In this document: one piece after another, positions 19,122 to 26,618 of the stretch
How the letters are laid out: every line of letters begins with the position of its first letter
How positions within the stretch are numbered: the stretch's first letter is position 1
Origin: Gemmatimonadota bacterium
Lineage (GTDB): Bacteria; Gemmatimonadota; Gemmatimonadetes; Longimicrobiales; Gaopeijiaceae
DNA length: 64,000 bases
Reading direction: 5' to 3'
Assembly: GCA_028873815.1 (NCBI GenBank)
Contig: JAPPNN010000053.1
Location: 34,592-98,591 of the forward strand
The notes under the pieces: generated by a model
Told to the model about the DNA's origin: nothing
Seen by the model: the letters and a program-made list of their open reading frames with translations, nothing else
The model's database searches: none
Made by a program: the position numbers and the translations under genes

Positions 19122-19841
19122 ATGGCCGCGCGAGGGAAAGGAGGGGGCCGGGCGCGGGCCGCCCGGGTTGTGGCGTCGTTTGCGATGCTCGTTCTCGCGT
19201 GTGGCGCCGACGATCCCGTGGGGCCCGAGGCTCCCAGGACGCTGGAGTGGGTCACACTCACGACGGCGTTGGGCGAGCCCGTCAACATCGCGGTCATTCG
19301 CCCTTCGGTCGCGCCCAGGGGTGTGGTGCTGGCGTTCCCGTGGGGCAGGGGCGACTCGGACCTGCTGCTCGGGCTCATCGACTCCTATTGGGACGTTGCG
19401 GCGCCGGCGGCGGGGTACGCGGTCATCGGCGTGGAGGTGTACGGTCCGGGCATGTCGGACGGCGGCGAGTATGTGATGGCCGCCGTACTGGAGTGGATCG
19501 ACGCGAACTTCGTGGGAGCGGCGAACGACATCGTGATGACCGGGGCCTCCGCGGGAGGCATCGGGGTCTTTCACGCGGCGCTCGCGGTGCCCGACCGGGT
19601 GGGTGGGATCATCGCCATGCCGGGGCGCTACGAGGGCGGTGCCTCGCTGGCCCCGTTCGCCGGCCTCCCCGTGTGGATGATGGTGGGAGAGGAAGACGGG
19701 AACTGGGTCGACCGGTCGCAGGCGACGGCCGAACTCCTGGAGGCTGCGGGTGCGGAGGTCACGCACGAGGTGCTGCCGGCCCAGGGCCACGTGCTGATCG
19801 TACCGCAGGACGCGCTGGTGGCGTGGATCGAGAGCAGGTAG
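19122..19841 (+). CDS. Lipoprotein alpha/beta hydrolase (depolymerase/esterase-like)
   Basis: A 239-residue predicted lipoprotein with lipobox LVLAC after a short hydrophobic segment. The body is an alpha/beta hydrolase of the feruloyl-esterase/PHB-depolymerase-like type. The nucleophile elbow is GASAGG with Ser143, preceded by DIVMT and followed by FHAALAVPDRVGGIIAMPG, and the probable catalytic His lies in PAQGHVLI near the C-terminus. The WMMVGEEDGNWVD segment matches the Asp region. The substrate is unknown. It sits between two exported proteins with gaps of 4 and 5 bases, which suggests one transcript of envelope proteins. Confidence 0.75.
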   Translation: MAARGKGGGRARAARVVASFAMLVLACGADDPVGPEAPRTLEWVTLTTALGEPVNIAVIRPSVAPRGVVLAFPWGRGDSDLLLGLIDSYWDVAAPAAGYAVIGVEVYGPGMSDGGEYVMAAVLEWIDANFVGAANDIVMTGASAGGIGVFHAALAVPDRVGGIIAMPGRYEGGASLAPFAGLPVWMMVGEEDGNWVDRSQATAELLEAAGAEVTHEVLPAQGHVLIVPQDALVAWIESR

Positions 19842-19846
19842 GGGCC

Positions 19847-22800
19847 GTGCGCCGGGGAGATTCGCGCGGGGGCGGCCGGTTCGCGTCGCTCGCGCTTGCG
19901 GCGGCGGTGGTGGGGGCCACCGGCGGCATTCGGGCCCAGGAGCCGCCCCGGCAGCCGATCGAGGTGACGCTGACCGAGGGCACCAACATCGCGGCCGCGC
20001 TGTCGCCCGACGGCACCGTCATCGCCTTCGATCTGGTGGGCCGGATCTGGGTCATGCCGGTCGAGGGTGGCCGCGCCATGCCGGTCACCGACCCGGTGGG
20101 TGACGCGCGCCAGCCGTCCTGGTCGCCGGACGGGACGCGCATCGCGTTCCAGGCGTACTGGGACGGCAACTACCACGTGTGGAGCGTAGCGCCGGACGGT
20201 TTCGGGCTGCGCCAGCACACGCGCGGTCCATTCGACCACCGCGAGCCGCACTGGTCCCCGGATGGAGACAGGATCGCGTTCAGTTCGGACCGGATGGGCA
20301 GTTACGACATCTGGATGCTCGCGGTGGACGGCGGGGGCGTGACCAGGGTGACCGAGGCGCCGGGAAGCGAATATGGTCCGGCCTTTTCGCCGGACGGTGG
20401 CCGACTGGCATTCGCGGCGGCGGGAAGCGGGGACGCGGCCGGGATCTGGGTGCTGGAGGGGTGGGATGGCGGCGGGGGCCCGCCGCAGCGCGTGGCCGGC
20501 ACCGATGGCGGGCAGGTCAACGCACCGGGATGGGACGCTCGCGGAGAGCTGGTGATCTACAATGAGATCGGCGGGGGACGCTCGGTGCTGCATGCGGTTG
20601 CCGTGGATGGCGGGGACGATGGCGACGGCGGGACCGGGCCGCGAGTCCTCACGGGCGACGATGAAGACGTCTTTCCGTTCCGCGTCTCGGCCACTCCGCG
20701 CGGCTTCGTCTACACCGCCGACGGCCTCGTCCGCCGCCGCGGATACGACGGCAGCGGCCTCGCGAACATTTCCTTCACGGGCACCGTGACTCTGGATCGC
20801 ACACCCTACGAGCGGCGCCCGCGTGATCTGGACGGGCCGGGTACCTTTCCGGTGCGCGGCATCGTGTCGCCCGCAGTGTCACCCGATGGCCGCCGCATCG
20901 CGTTCTCGGCGCGCGGTGACCTGTGGGTGCACAGCATCGGCGGCGGCACGGAGCAGCTGACCGACGACCCCTGGATCGAGACCGATCCCGCCTGGTCGCC
21001 GGACGGTTCGCGCCTTGCCTTCTCGTCGGACCGCGACGGGGAAACCGATCTGTACGTCCGGCTCATGGCCGACGGCAACACTGTTCGGGTCACCGACGGA
21101 GCGGGCGCGACCATGGCTGCGTGGGCGCCCGACGGCAACAGTCTCGCATTCGTGGGTGCCGGCTACCAGGTCGGGATCAGCGTGGTGGAGCTGGCCACGG
21201 GGTCGGTGCGTACGCTGAGGTCGGGGCTGAACGGCGCGGGCCGGCCGTCGTGGTCCCCGGACGGACAGTCCATCGTCACATCGGTTCACCAACCCTACGC
21301 GGACCGGTTCCGGGAGGGTGTGAACCGCGCCGTTGTGATACCGGTCGAGCCGGTCCAGGCCGCGGACGGCGGCCTCCAGGCGGCCTCCCGGCCCTGGCAG
21401 GGTCCGGCGTGGAACGGCCACGTTCATGGCTCCCCCACAGTCCCGCTCGCGCAGGAACACGAGCGCTTCCTGGACCTTCCGGCGCATACTTCGATCGGCA
21501 CGCGCGGGACGGACGGACCGGTCCGGTCGCCCGACGGGAGGTGGCTGGCCTACGTTGCGGGCGGGGTTCTGTGGGTGGTCCCGACCGAGGCGGACGGCGA
21601 CCCCGCCACCTCAACGCCACGACGGCTTACCAACGAAGCGACCGACGATCCCACCTGGACGGGTGACTCGCGGTCCATCGTCTACCTGGGCACGGACCGT
21701 CTGCGGCGCGTCGACGTGCTCGACGGACGCATCGAGGACATTCCACTCCCCCTCACCTGGTCGCGGTCCGCGCCGCCCGAATCCGTGCTGATCCGTGCGG
21801 GAGCGATGTGGGACGGACGCTCGGAGGCGCTGCGCCGGGACGTGGACATCCTCATCGAGGGAGGGCGCATTGTCGAGGTCGCGGACCGCGACCCCACGCG
21901 TGATGCGACCCGGGTGATCGACGCGGCTGACGAGGTCCTGATGCCCGGCCTGATCGAGATGCACGCCCATGGAGGCCTCGCGTCCGGTGAGCAGTTGGGG
22001 CGGCTCTGGCTGTCCTACGGCGTGACCTCGGTGCGGTGCCCGGCGTGCGATCCGTGGGAGATTGCCGAGGCGAAGGAGGCCGGGGAATCGGGCAGGCGCA
22101 CTGCCCCGAGGTGGTTCGGCACGGGCGGGACGGTCGACGGCAGCCGGATCTACTATCCCGGCGCTCCCGCGCTGGGCGCCCCGGCGCAGCTGGAACTCGA
22201 AATGGCGCGGGCGGCCGCTCTCGGCTACGACCTCGTCAAGACGTATGTGCGCCTGGCGGATCCCGTCCAGCAACGCGCCATAGAGGAGGCTCACACGCTC
22301 GGGGTCCCGGTCACCTCCCACGAGCTGTATCCCGCGGTGGCGTTCGGCGCGGACGGCGTGGAACATGTGCGGGGCACGAGCCGGCGCGGTTACTCGACGA
22401 AGGTCTCGGAGCTGTCGCGCAGCTACGGCGATGTGGTCACCCTCCTTGCGGCTTCAGGCATGACGATCACGCCCACGGTCGGGATCTACGGCGCCTACGG
22501 CCTCCTTGCCGCGGAGGACCCCTCGCTGTTCGACGACACGCGGGTCGAGGCCTTCTTCCCGCGGGCCCCGGAGTTGGCGCGGCGCCCGGCGGACCTGGAT
22601 GCGGCGAGGCGCCCGGTACGGGACATGGCCTCGTTGCCGCGACGCGTGGTCGAGGCGGGCGGGCGGGTCGTCGTGGGCACGGACGCTCCCATTAATCCGC
22701 CGGGCATCAGCCTCCTCGCCGAGATGGAGGCCCTGGTGCGATACGGGGACATGCGCAGCGTGGACGTTCTCAGGGCCACGACCTCCGAGTCCGGTGAGGC

Positions 22801-22975
22801 CCTGGGCCAGGGAGACCGCCTCGGAGTCGTCGCTCACGGGGCCATCGCGGACCTGATCGTGGTCGGAGGGGATCCCACGCGCGACATTCGTGCCTTGCGA
22901 GACCTTCGGATCGTGATTCACGGCGGCCGGATTCACGAGGCGCAAGCGCTCCTGGAGCGAGTCCGGCAACCTTGA
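19847..22975 (+). CDS. Exported TolB-propeller/amidohydrolase fusion protein
   Basis: A 1042-residue exported protein. The GTG at 19847, 5 bases after the upstream stop, begins a plausible signal peptide ending GATGGIRAQ; an open frame continues upstream but overlaps the hydrolase gene out of frame. Residues about 50-640 form a TolB/PD40 propeller with many PDG-type blades (SWSPDGTRIAF, HWSPDGDRIAF, AWSPDGSRLAF). The rest is an imidazolonepropionase-like amidohydrolase: MPGLIEMHAHGG with metal ligands H706 and H708, KTYVRL, VTSHELYP, and GTDAPINPPG with Asp946. Such fusions probably hydrolyse cyclic amides or peptides in the periplasm; the substrate is inference. Confidence 0.88.
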   Translation: MRRGDSRGGGRFASLALAAAVVGATGGIRAQEPPRQPIEVTLTEGTNIAAALSPDGTVIAFDLVGRIWVMPVEGGRAMPVTDPVGDARQPSWSPDGTRIAFQAYWDGNYHVWSVAPDGFGLRQHTRGPFDHREPHWSPDGDRIAFSSDRMGSYDIWMLAVDGGGVTRVTEAPGSEYGPAFSPDGGRLAFAAAGSGDAAGIWVLEGWDGGGGPPQRVAGTDGGQVNAPGWDARGELVIYNEIGGGRSVLHAVAVDGGDDGDGGTGPRVLTGDDEDVFPFRVSATPRGFVYTADGLVRRRGYDGSGLANISFTGTVTLDRTPYERRPRDLDGPGTFPVRGIVSPAVSPDGRRIAFSARGDLWVHSIGGGTEQLTDDPWIETDPAWSPDGSRLAFSSDRDGETDLYVRLMADGNTVRVTDGAGATMAAWAPDGNSLAFVGAGYQVGISVVELATGSVRTLRSGLNGAGRPSWSPDGQSIVTSVHQPYADRFREGVNRAVVIPVEPVQAADGGLQAASRPWQGPAWNGHVHGSPTVPLAQEHERFLDLPAHTSIGTRGTDGPVRSPDGRWLAYVAGGVLWVVPTEADGDPATSTPRRLTNEATDDPTWTGDSRSIVYLGTDRLRRVDVLDGRIEDIPLPLTWSRSAPPESVLIRAGAMWDGRSEALRRDVDILIEGGRIVEVADRDPTRDATRVIDAADEVLMPGLIEMHAHGGLASGEQLGRLWLSYGVTSVRCPACDPWEIAEAKEAGESGRRTAPRWFGTGGTVDGSRIYYPGAPALGAPAQLELEMARAAALGYDLVKTYVRLADPVQQRAIEEAHTLGVPVTSHELYPAVAFGADGVEHVRGTSRRGYSTKVSELSRSYGDVVTLLAASGMTITPTVGIYGAYGLLAAEDPSLFDDTRVEAFFPRAPELARRPADLDAARRPVRDMASLPRRVVEAGGRVVVGTDAPINPPGISLLAEMEALVRYGDMRSVDVLRATTSESGEALGQGDRLGVVAHGAIADLIVVGGDPTRDIRALRDLRIVIHGGRIHEAQALLERVRQP

Positions 22976-23086
22976 CCCGGAGACGAACGGGGTGGTGGGT
23001 GAACCTTACCGCGCCGTGGCACGTAGAGTTAAGATGAGGCGCAGGAGCGCGACACGAGATGGGCAGGACCACACCGGGGGGAGAAA

Positions 23087-23422
23087 ATGCTGGGATTCGT
23101 GATCCATATGCTGGCCAACGCCGCCGCGCTGTTCCTGGTTGGCAGAATGGTCGACGGGATCAGCGTCCGCGACGCCAAGGCGGCGCTTTTCGGAACGCTG
23201 GTGCTCGGGCTCGTCAACTTCGTACTGGTCTGGATTGCGGGCGCCTTCATGCCTTCGCTGGGCATCCTCATGATCCCGGCACTGTTGGTGCTCAACGCCC
23301 TCGCACTCATGGTCACGGGCTCCGTGATCCGGGGGATGGAGGTCAGGAATTTCCGTGCGGCGCTGGTCGGGTCGGTGACGCTCGCGCTTGCGAACCTCGT
23401 GCTCGGCCTCTTCTTCGGCTAG
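23087..23422 (+). CDS. Small four-helix membrane protein of the phage-holin family IV type
   Basis: A 111-residue protein that is almost entirely hydrophobic, with four predicted transmembrane segments (starting LGFVIHMLANAAALFLVG, KAALFGTLVLGLVNFVLVW, PSLGILMIPALLVLNALALMV, and RAALVGSVTLALANLVLGLFFG). It matches the widespread PF04020-type family named after mycobacteriophage holins. Chromosomal copies are not in phages and have no proven function. The ATG is preceded by a GGGGGGAGA ribosome-binding site. No phage genes are nearby, so the holin name should not be read as function. Confidence 0.8.
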   Translation: MLGFVIHMLANAAALFLVGRMVDGISVRDAKAALFGTLVLGLVNFVLVWIAGAFMPSLGILMIPALLVLNALALMVTGSVIRGMEVRNFRAALVGSVTLALANLVLGLFFG

Positions 23423-23445
23423 CACGCCGGACGCGGTCTCGCGTC

Positions 23446-23473
23446 TTGCATCGGGAATAGCCGTCGCTATACT
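23446..23473 (+). promoter_or_regulatory. Candidate sigma70-like promoter for the lipoprotein at 23555
   Basis: TTGCAT at 23446-23451 and TATACT at 23468-23473 are separated by 16 bases, just downstream of the holin-like gene stop. TATACT is one mismatch from the consensus -10 element. Transcription would start near 23480, about 75 bases before the ATG at 23555. Confidence 0.5.
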
Positions 23474-23554
23474 AGCGGCACGGAAGGCGGTGCCCGGGTG
23501 CGGCTCGCAAACGGGACCACGCGCAACGACGCAATCAGGCACGAGGATCCTGCG

Positions 23555-24172
23555 ATGAATCTCCGAACCCGCAGTCTTCTTGCGATCACCGCGCTCGCGG
23601 CGGGCGCGTGGGGGTGTGCGTCCGGCGGCGGGGGTCCGCCCGTCGCCGGAGCACAGGCGGAGGCGCTTTTTGCCGCCTACTCGGGACGCTGGGAGCTTGA
23701 CGAGTCCAGCAGTACGGCCCAGATCCCCAATCAACTGGAGGGCGTGGCCGACGAAGCGCCGGTGGCGGACATCGCCCGCAACGAGAGCCGCGCGATGCGG
23801 CGCTACCGGAGGATGGTCGAATCGCGGCGCATGTCGGTCTCGGACATGCGCGCGACCATCGAGGTGCTGCGGCGGCGGCCCGAGACCCTGTTGCTCCGCG
23901 CAAGCGCGGTCGAACTGGGGTACACGCCGGTGCCGGGCACGACCATCACGGTACCGATGGACGGTACCGAAGTAGAAATGCGCGAGGGCGAACACAGGAT
24001 TCGGACAAAGGTGTCCTGGGAGGGCCCGATCCTGAGCATCGATTATAACGTCGTGGGTGGAGGCCGGGTTCGCGAGCAGCTCGAGGTCATCGGGGACCGG
24101 CTGATCATGACCCGCACCATCGTGGCCAGCGGTCCGAGCGAGCCCCTGGTCCTGGCGTACGATCGCGGCTGA
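23555..24172 (+). CDS. Hypothetical lipoprotein
   Basis: A 205-residue predicted lipoprotein of no recognised family. The N-terminus MNLRTRSLLAITALAAGAWGC is a signal peptide with a lipobox (GAWGC), followed by a Gly/Ser/Pro linker. The remainder has an acidic and arginine-rich helical part (RAMRRYRRMVESRRMSVSDMRATIEVL) and a C-terminal part rich in beta strands. The ATG at 23555 is chosen because the signal peptide begins there and a GAGG lies upstream; a GTG at 23498 would add 19 residues before it. Tyr/Trp-containing YSGRWELDESSS suggests a lipocalin-like start, but this is only a resemblance. Confidence 0.7.
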   Translation: MNLRTRSLLAITALAAGAWGCASGGGGPPVAGAQAEALFAAYSGRWELDESSSTAQIPNQLEGVADEAPVADIARNESRAMRRYRRMVESRRMSVSDMRATIEVLRRRPETLLLRASAVELGYTPVPGTTITVPMDGTEVEMREGEHRIRTKVSWEGPILSIDYNVVGGGRVREQLEVIGDRLIMTRTIVASGPSEPLVLAYDRG

Positions 24173-24251
24173 CCCGGGCGGTCGACAGCGTGAGTCGGGG
24201 CGTTCGCGGGTCCGGCGGGGGACACACCGGGCACACCGGGAATAGCGGTCC

Positions 24252-26015
24252 ATGAGCGCCGACGGGTGGCTTACGCTCGCGGTCGTCTCGGTGGCCGTGG
24301 TGGTGCTCGCCCGCGAACTCATATCGCCCGCGGTCACCTTCGGGGCTGCGGTGGTGATCCTGATGGTGGCGGACGTCGTGAGTCCGGGACAGGCGTTCCA
24401 GGGGTTCTCGAATCCGGCTCCCATCACCGTCGCCGCGCTCTACATCCTGGCGCGGGCGGTGGAAAAGAGCGGGGCGCTGCAGCCCCTGGTGCGAGCGACC
24501 CTGGGGAAGGCGCGAGGTCTGCGCACGGCGCTCGCCCGAATCACGGTTCCCGTGGCCGCCTCGTCCGCCTTCCTGAACAACACGCCGATCATCGCCATGC
24601 TGGCCCCGCAGGTGGCGGAATGGGCCGACCGGCGCGGAGACTCGGCGTCCCGCTACCTCATGCCGCTCTCGTTCGCCGCCATCCTGGGCGGGATGACCAC
24701 GCTGATCGGGACGTCCACGAACCTCGTGGTCTCGGGTCTTCTCCAGGCGGAGGGGCATGATCCCTTCTCGATGTTCGAGTTGACGCGGCTCGCCTTGCCG
24801 ATGGCGCTGATGGGCCTCGTGATCACCATCGTCCTCTCGCCAATGCTTCTGCCGGACCGGCTGCCGCCGCGGCAGGAGGTGCGCTCCGGAGGCCGGAGCT
24901 TCTCGGTCCGCCTGGTTGTCGAGCCCGGCGGCCCCATCGATGGGCTGCCGGTCAGCGAAGCCCGGACGCTATTCCCCGAGGGGGCGGTCATCGTGTACTT
25001 CGAGCGCGACGGCGAAGGAGCGGCGCAGATCTCGGGGCGGACGGTGCTCAGAGGCGGTGATTTCCTCACGCTGGTGGGAGGAATGGACACGGTGCTCGAA
25101 CTGCACGACGTGTCAGGAATCGCATCGGCCCAGCAGCCGCACCTCCCCCACGAGGTGGGCAGCCCGCGCCACGCCTATTTCGAGGCGGTGATCGCGCCCG
25201 GATCCCCGCTGGTGGGCCGCTCGCTCGTGGATATCCAGTTCCTGGCGCGCTATCAGGGCACGGTAGTGGCCATCCACCGGGCCGGAGAGCCGATCAAGGG
25301 CCACCTTGCGCGGGAGCCCCTCCGCGCCGGCGATACGCTGCTTCTCATCTCGGACCGGGGCTTCGGCGATCGCTGGCGCCACCGAAACGACTTTCTGCTT
25401 GTGCCCCGCCTTGGAGACGCGGCCCCGGAGCCGACGGGAAAGGCGGGAGTCGTGGCGGGCGTCGCGGCGGTCATCGTGCTCGGCGCCGGCCTGAATGTTC
25501 TTCCCATCCTGCACCTGTCCCTGATGGGCGCGCTCGTCCTCATCGGCTTCGGTATCCTCACCACGAACGAAGCCAAGGACTCGATCGACTTCGAGGTCAT
25601 CATCGTGATCGGAACCGCGTTCGGCCTCGCTGCCGCGGTCGAGAGCTCCGGTCTCGGCCAGTCGGCCGCCCAGCTTGTCAACGACGTTCTGGGGCGCTTC
25701 GGGCCACAGGGCGCCATGGCCGGCATCGTGATCAGCACCGTGGTGCTCAGTTCCTTCATCACCAACAACGCGGCCGCCGCGCTTGTCCTGCCCATCGCGC
25801 TCTCGACGGCCTCCGACTTCGGGATCGATGCGCGGGCAGCGGCAGTCGCCGTCGCGCTTTCCGCTTCGGCGTCCTTCATGACGCCCGTAGCCTACCAGAC
25901 CAACCTGATGGTGTACGGCCCCGGAGGGTATCATTTCGGGGACTATGCGCGTCTGGGCACCCCGCTCACGCTGGTCGTGCTGGTGGTACTCCTGATCGCC
26001 ACGTCTCCCGCGTAG
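24252..26015 (+). CDS. SLC13/DASS-type permease with two TrkA-C (RCK_C) domains
   Basis: A 587-residue inner-membrane transporter of the SLC13 group (ion transporter superfamily). Two membrane halves flank a cytosolic insert of roughly residues 215-390 that holds two TrkA-C-like domains (PIDGLPVSEARTLFPEGA and SPLVGRSLVDIQFLARYQ). Transport-domain hallmarks are FLNNTPIIAMLAP, GTSTNLVVSG, FITNNAAAALVLPIA and SFMTPVAYQTNLMVYGPGGY, the symmetric SNT-like motifs of the family. Substrates of relatives include sulfate, dicarboxylates and other anions, and the ion cannot be told here. A direct repeat (CACACCGGG twice) lies just upstream. It ends 60 bases from the convergent selenoprotein gene. Confidence 0.88.
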   Translation: MSADGWLTLAVVSVAVVVLARELISPAVTFGAAVVILMVADVVSPGQAFQGFSNPAPITVAALYILARAVEKSGALQPLVRATLGKARGLRTALARITVPVAASSAFLNNTPIIAMLAPQVAEWADRRGDSASRYLMPLSFAAILGGMTTLIGTSTNLVVSGLLQAEGHDPFSMFELTRLALPMALMGLVITIVLSPMLLPDRLPPRQEVRSGGRSFSVRLVVEPGGPIDGLPVSEARTLFPEGAVIVYFERDGEGAAQISGRTVLRGGDFLTLVGGMDTVLELHDVSGIASAQQPHLPHEVGSPRHAYFEAVIAPGSPLVGRSLVDIQFLARYQGTVVAIHRAGEPIKGHLAREPLRAGDTLLLISDRGFGDRWRHRNDFLLVPRLGDAAPEPTGKAGVVAGVAAVIVLGAGLNVLPILHLSLMGALVLIGFGILTTNEAKDSIDFEVIIVIGTAFGLAAAVESSGLGQSAAQLVNDVLGRFGPQGAMAGIVISTVVLSSFITNNAAAALVLPIALSTASDFGIDARAAAVAVALSASASFMTPVAYQTNLMVYGPGGYHFGDYARLGTPLTLVVLVVLLIATSPA

Positions 26016-26075
26016 CGGCGAAGGGCCGCGTCCGGGTCACGAGCCTCGCGGGCGGGTCACGGGGCCAGCGCCGGC

Positions 26076-26618
26076 TCAAGGACCGTCCTCGCCGTCCGCA
26101 GCCAGGTGCCGCAACATGCCCGGCATCGCTGCTGCGGCCAGCGCTTCCAATTCGTCCGGACTCCGGTTCTGTACGGGGTGGGCCACCCAGACGACGGCGG
26201 GATCGAAGCCGAGAGAGCACGCCTGATGCGCCGCCGCGTCCTCGAAGGCCGTCGTGGCCACGAGGAGACCGGGCACGCCGCGGTCTTCCAGCATCCTGAT
26301 GTCATGCAGACCGCATGATACGCAGGAGCCTCAGTCGGCGAGCGCCACGATCACCGCGTCAGCGCCCGCCGCGATCGCGTCCAGTGTCGGCGTGGCGGCC
26401 GGTTTGGCATTGGTCGGCTTGGCGAAGCGCGCGGTAGCGACGTCCAGTACCCGGAACCGCGCTTCGAGGCAGTCGAGGAATTCGTCCGAACGGGTCTTGC
26501 CGATGTCGAACAGCGCCACGGTTCTGCCGGCCAGCGAGGGCAGCGGAGGGCGGCGGGGACGGATGGCCGGAGCAGATTCGGACGTGGGGTCGTGCAGACG
26601 GATTTCGGGGTTGTTCAT
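26076..26618 (-). CDS. UGSC-family selenoprotein (in-frame UGA at codon 96)
   Basis: A 180-residue protein read through one in-frame TGA at 26331-26333 (minus strand). Residues 1-95 end GADAVIVALAD, the TGA is residue 96, and the same frame continues GSCVSCGLHDIRMLEDRGVP to a TGA stop at 26076-26078. The recoded motif is U-G-S-C, which names the UGSC (seleno)protein family known from bacteria and marine metagenomes. The downstream part (VVWVAHPVQNRSPDELEALA) also fits that family. Bases following the UGA fold into a bacterial-type SECIS hairpin (26294-26327). The start ATG overlaps the stop of the thioredoxin-domain gene by four bases. A normal gene caller would give a 95-residue fragment. 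The function is probably thiol/selenol redox chemistry; the substrate is unknown. Confidence 0.85.
26294..26327 (-). promoter_or_regulatory. Bacterial SECIS-like hairpin after the UGA codon
   Basis: On the minus strand the mRNA after the UGA forms UCCUG (26327-26323) paired with CAGGA (26298-26294), an internal part with a bulged C, G-U and U-A pairs and one A-C mismatch, and a perfect six-pair UCAUGC/GCAUGA upper stem (26318-26313 with 26307-26302). The apical loop is GGUCU. The loop begins 18 bases after the UGA and has G in its first two positions, both within the usual rules for SelB-dependent bacterial SECIS elements. Confidence 0.8.

Noticed and set aside
19199..19846. N-terminal extension of the TolB-amidohydrolase frame
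   Set aside because: Frame is open but overlaps the lipoprotein hydrolase gene; a signal peptide begins at GTG 19847, which is the better start.
23087..23422. Prophage remnant suggested by the holin-like protein
   Set aside because: No other phage genes, attachment sites or integrase are near; this membrane family is common as a chromosomal gene.
24210..24240. Tandem CACACCGGG repeats as a CRISPR or regulatory repeat
   Set aside because: Only two 9-base copies; no spacer structure.
26331..26618. A stand-alone 95-residue protein ending at TGA
   Set aside because: It ends in the middle of a conserved family, the frame continues with conserved residues, and a SECIS hairpin follows; read-through is more likely.
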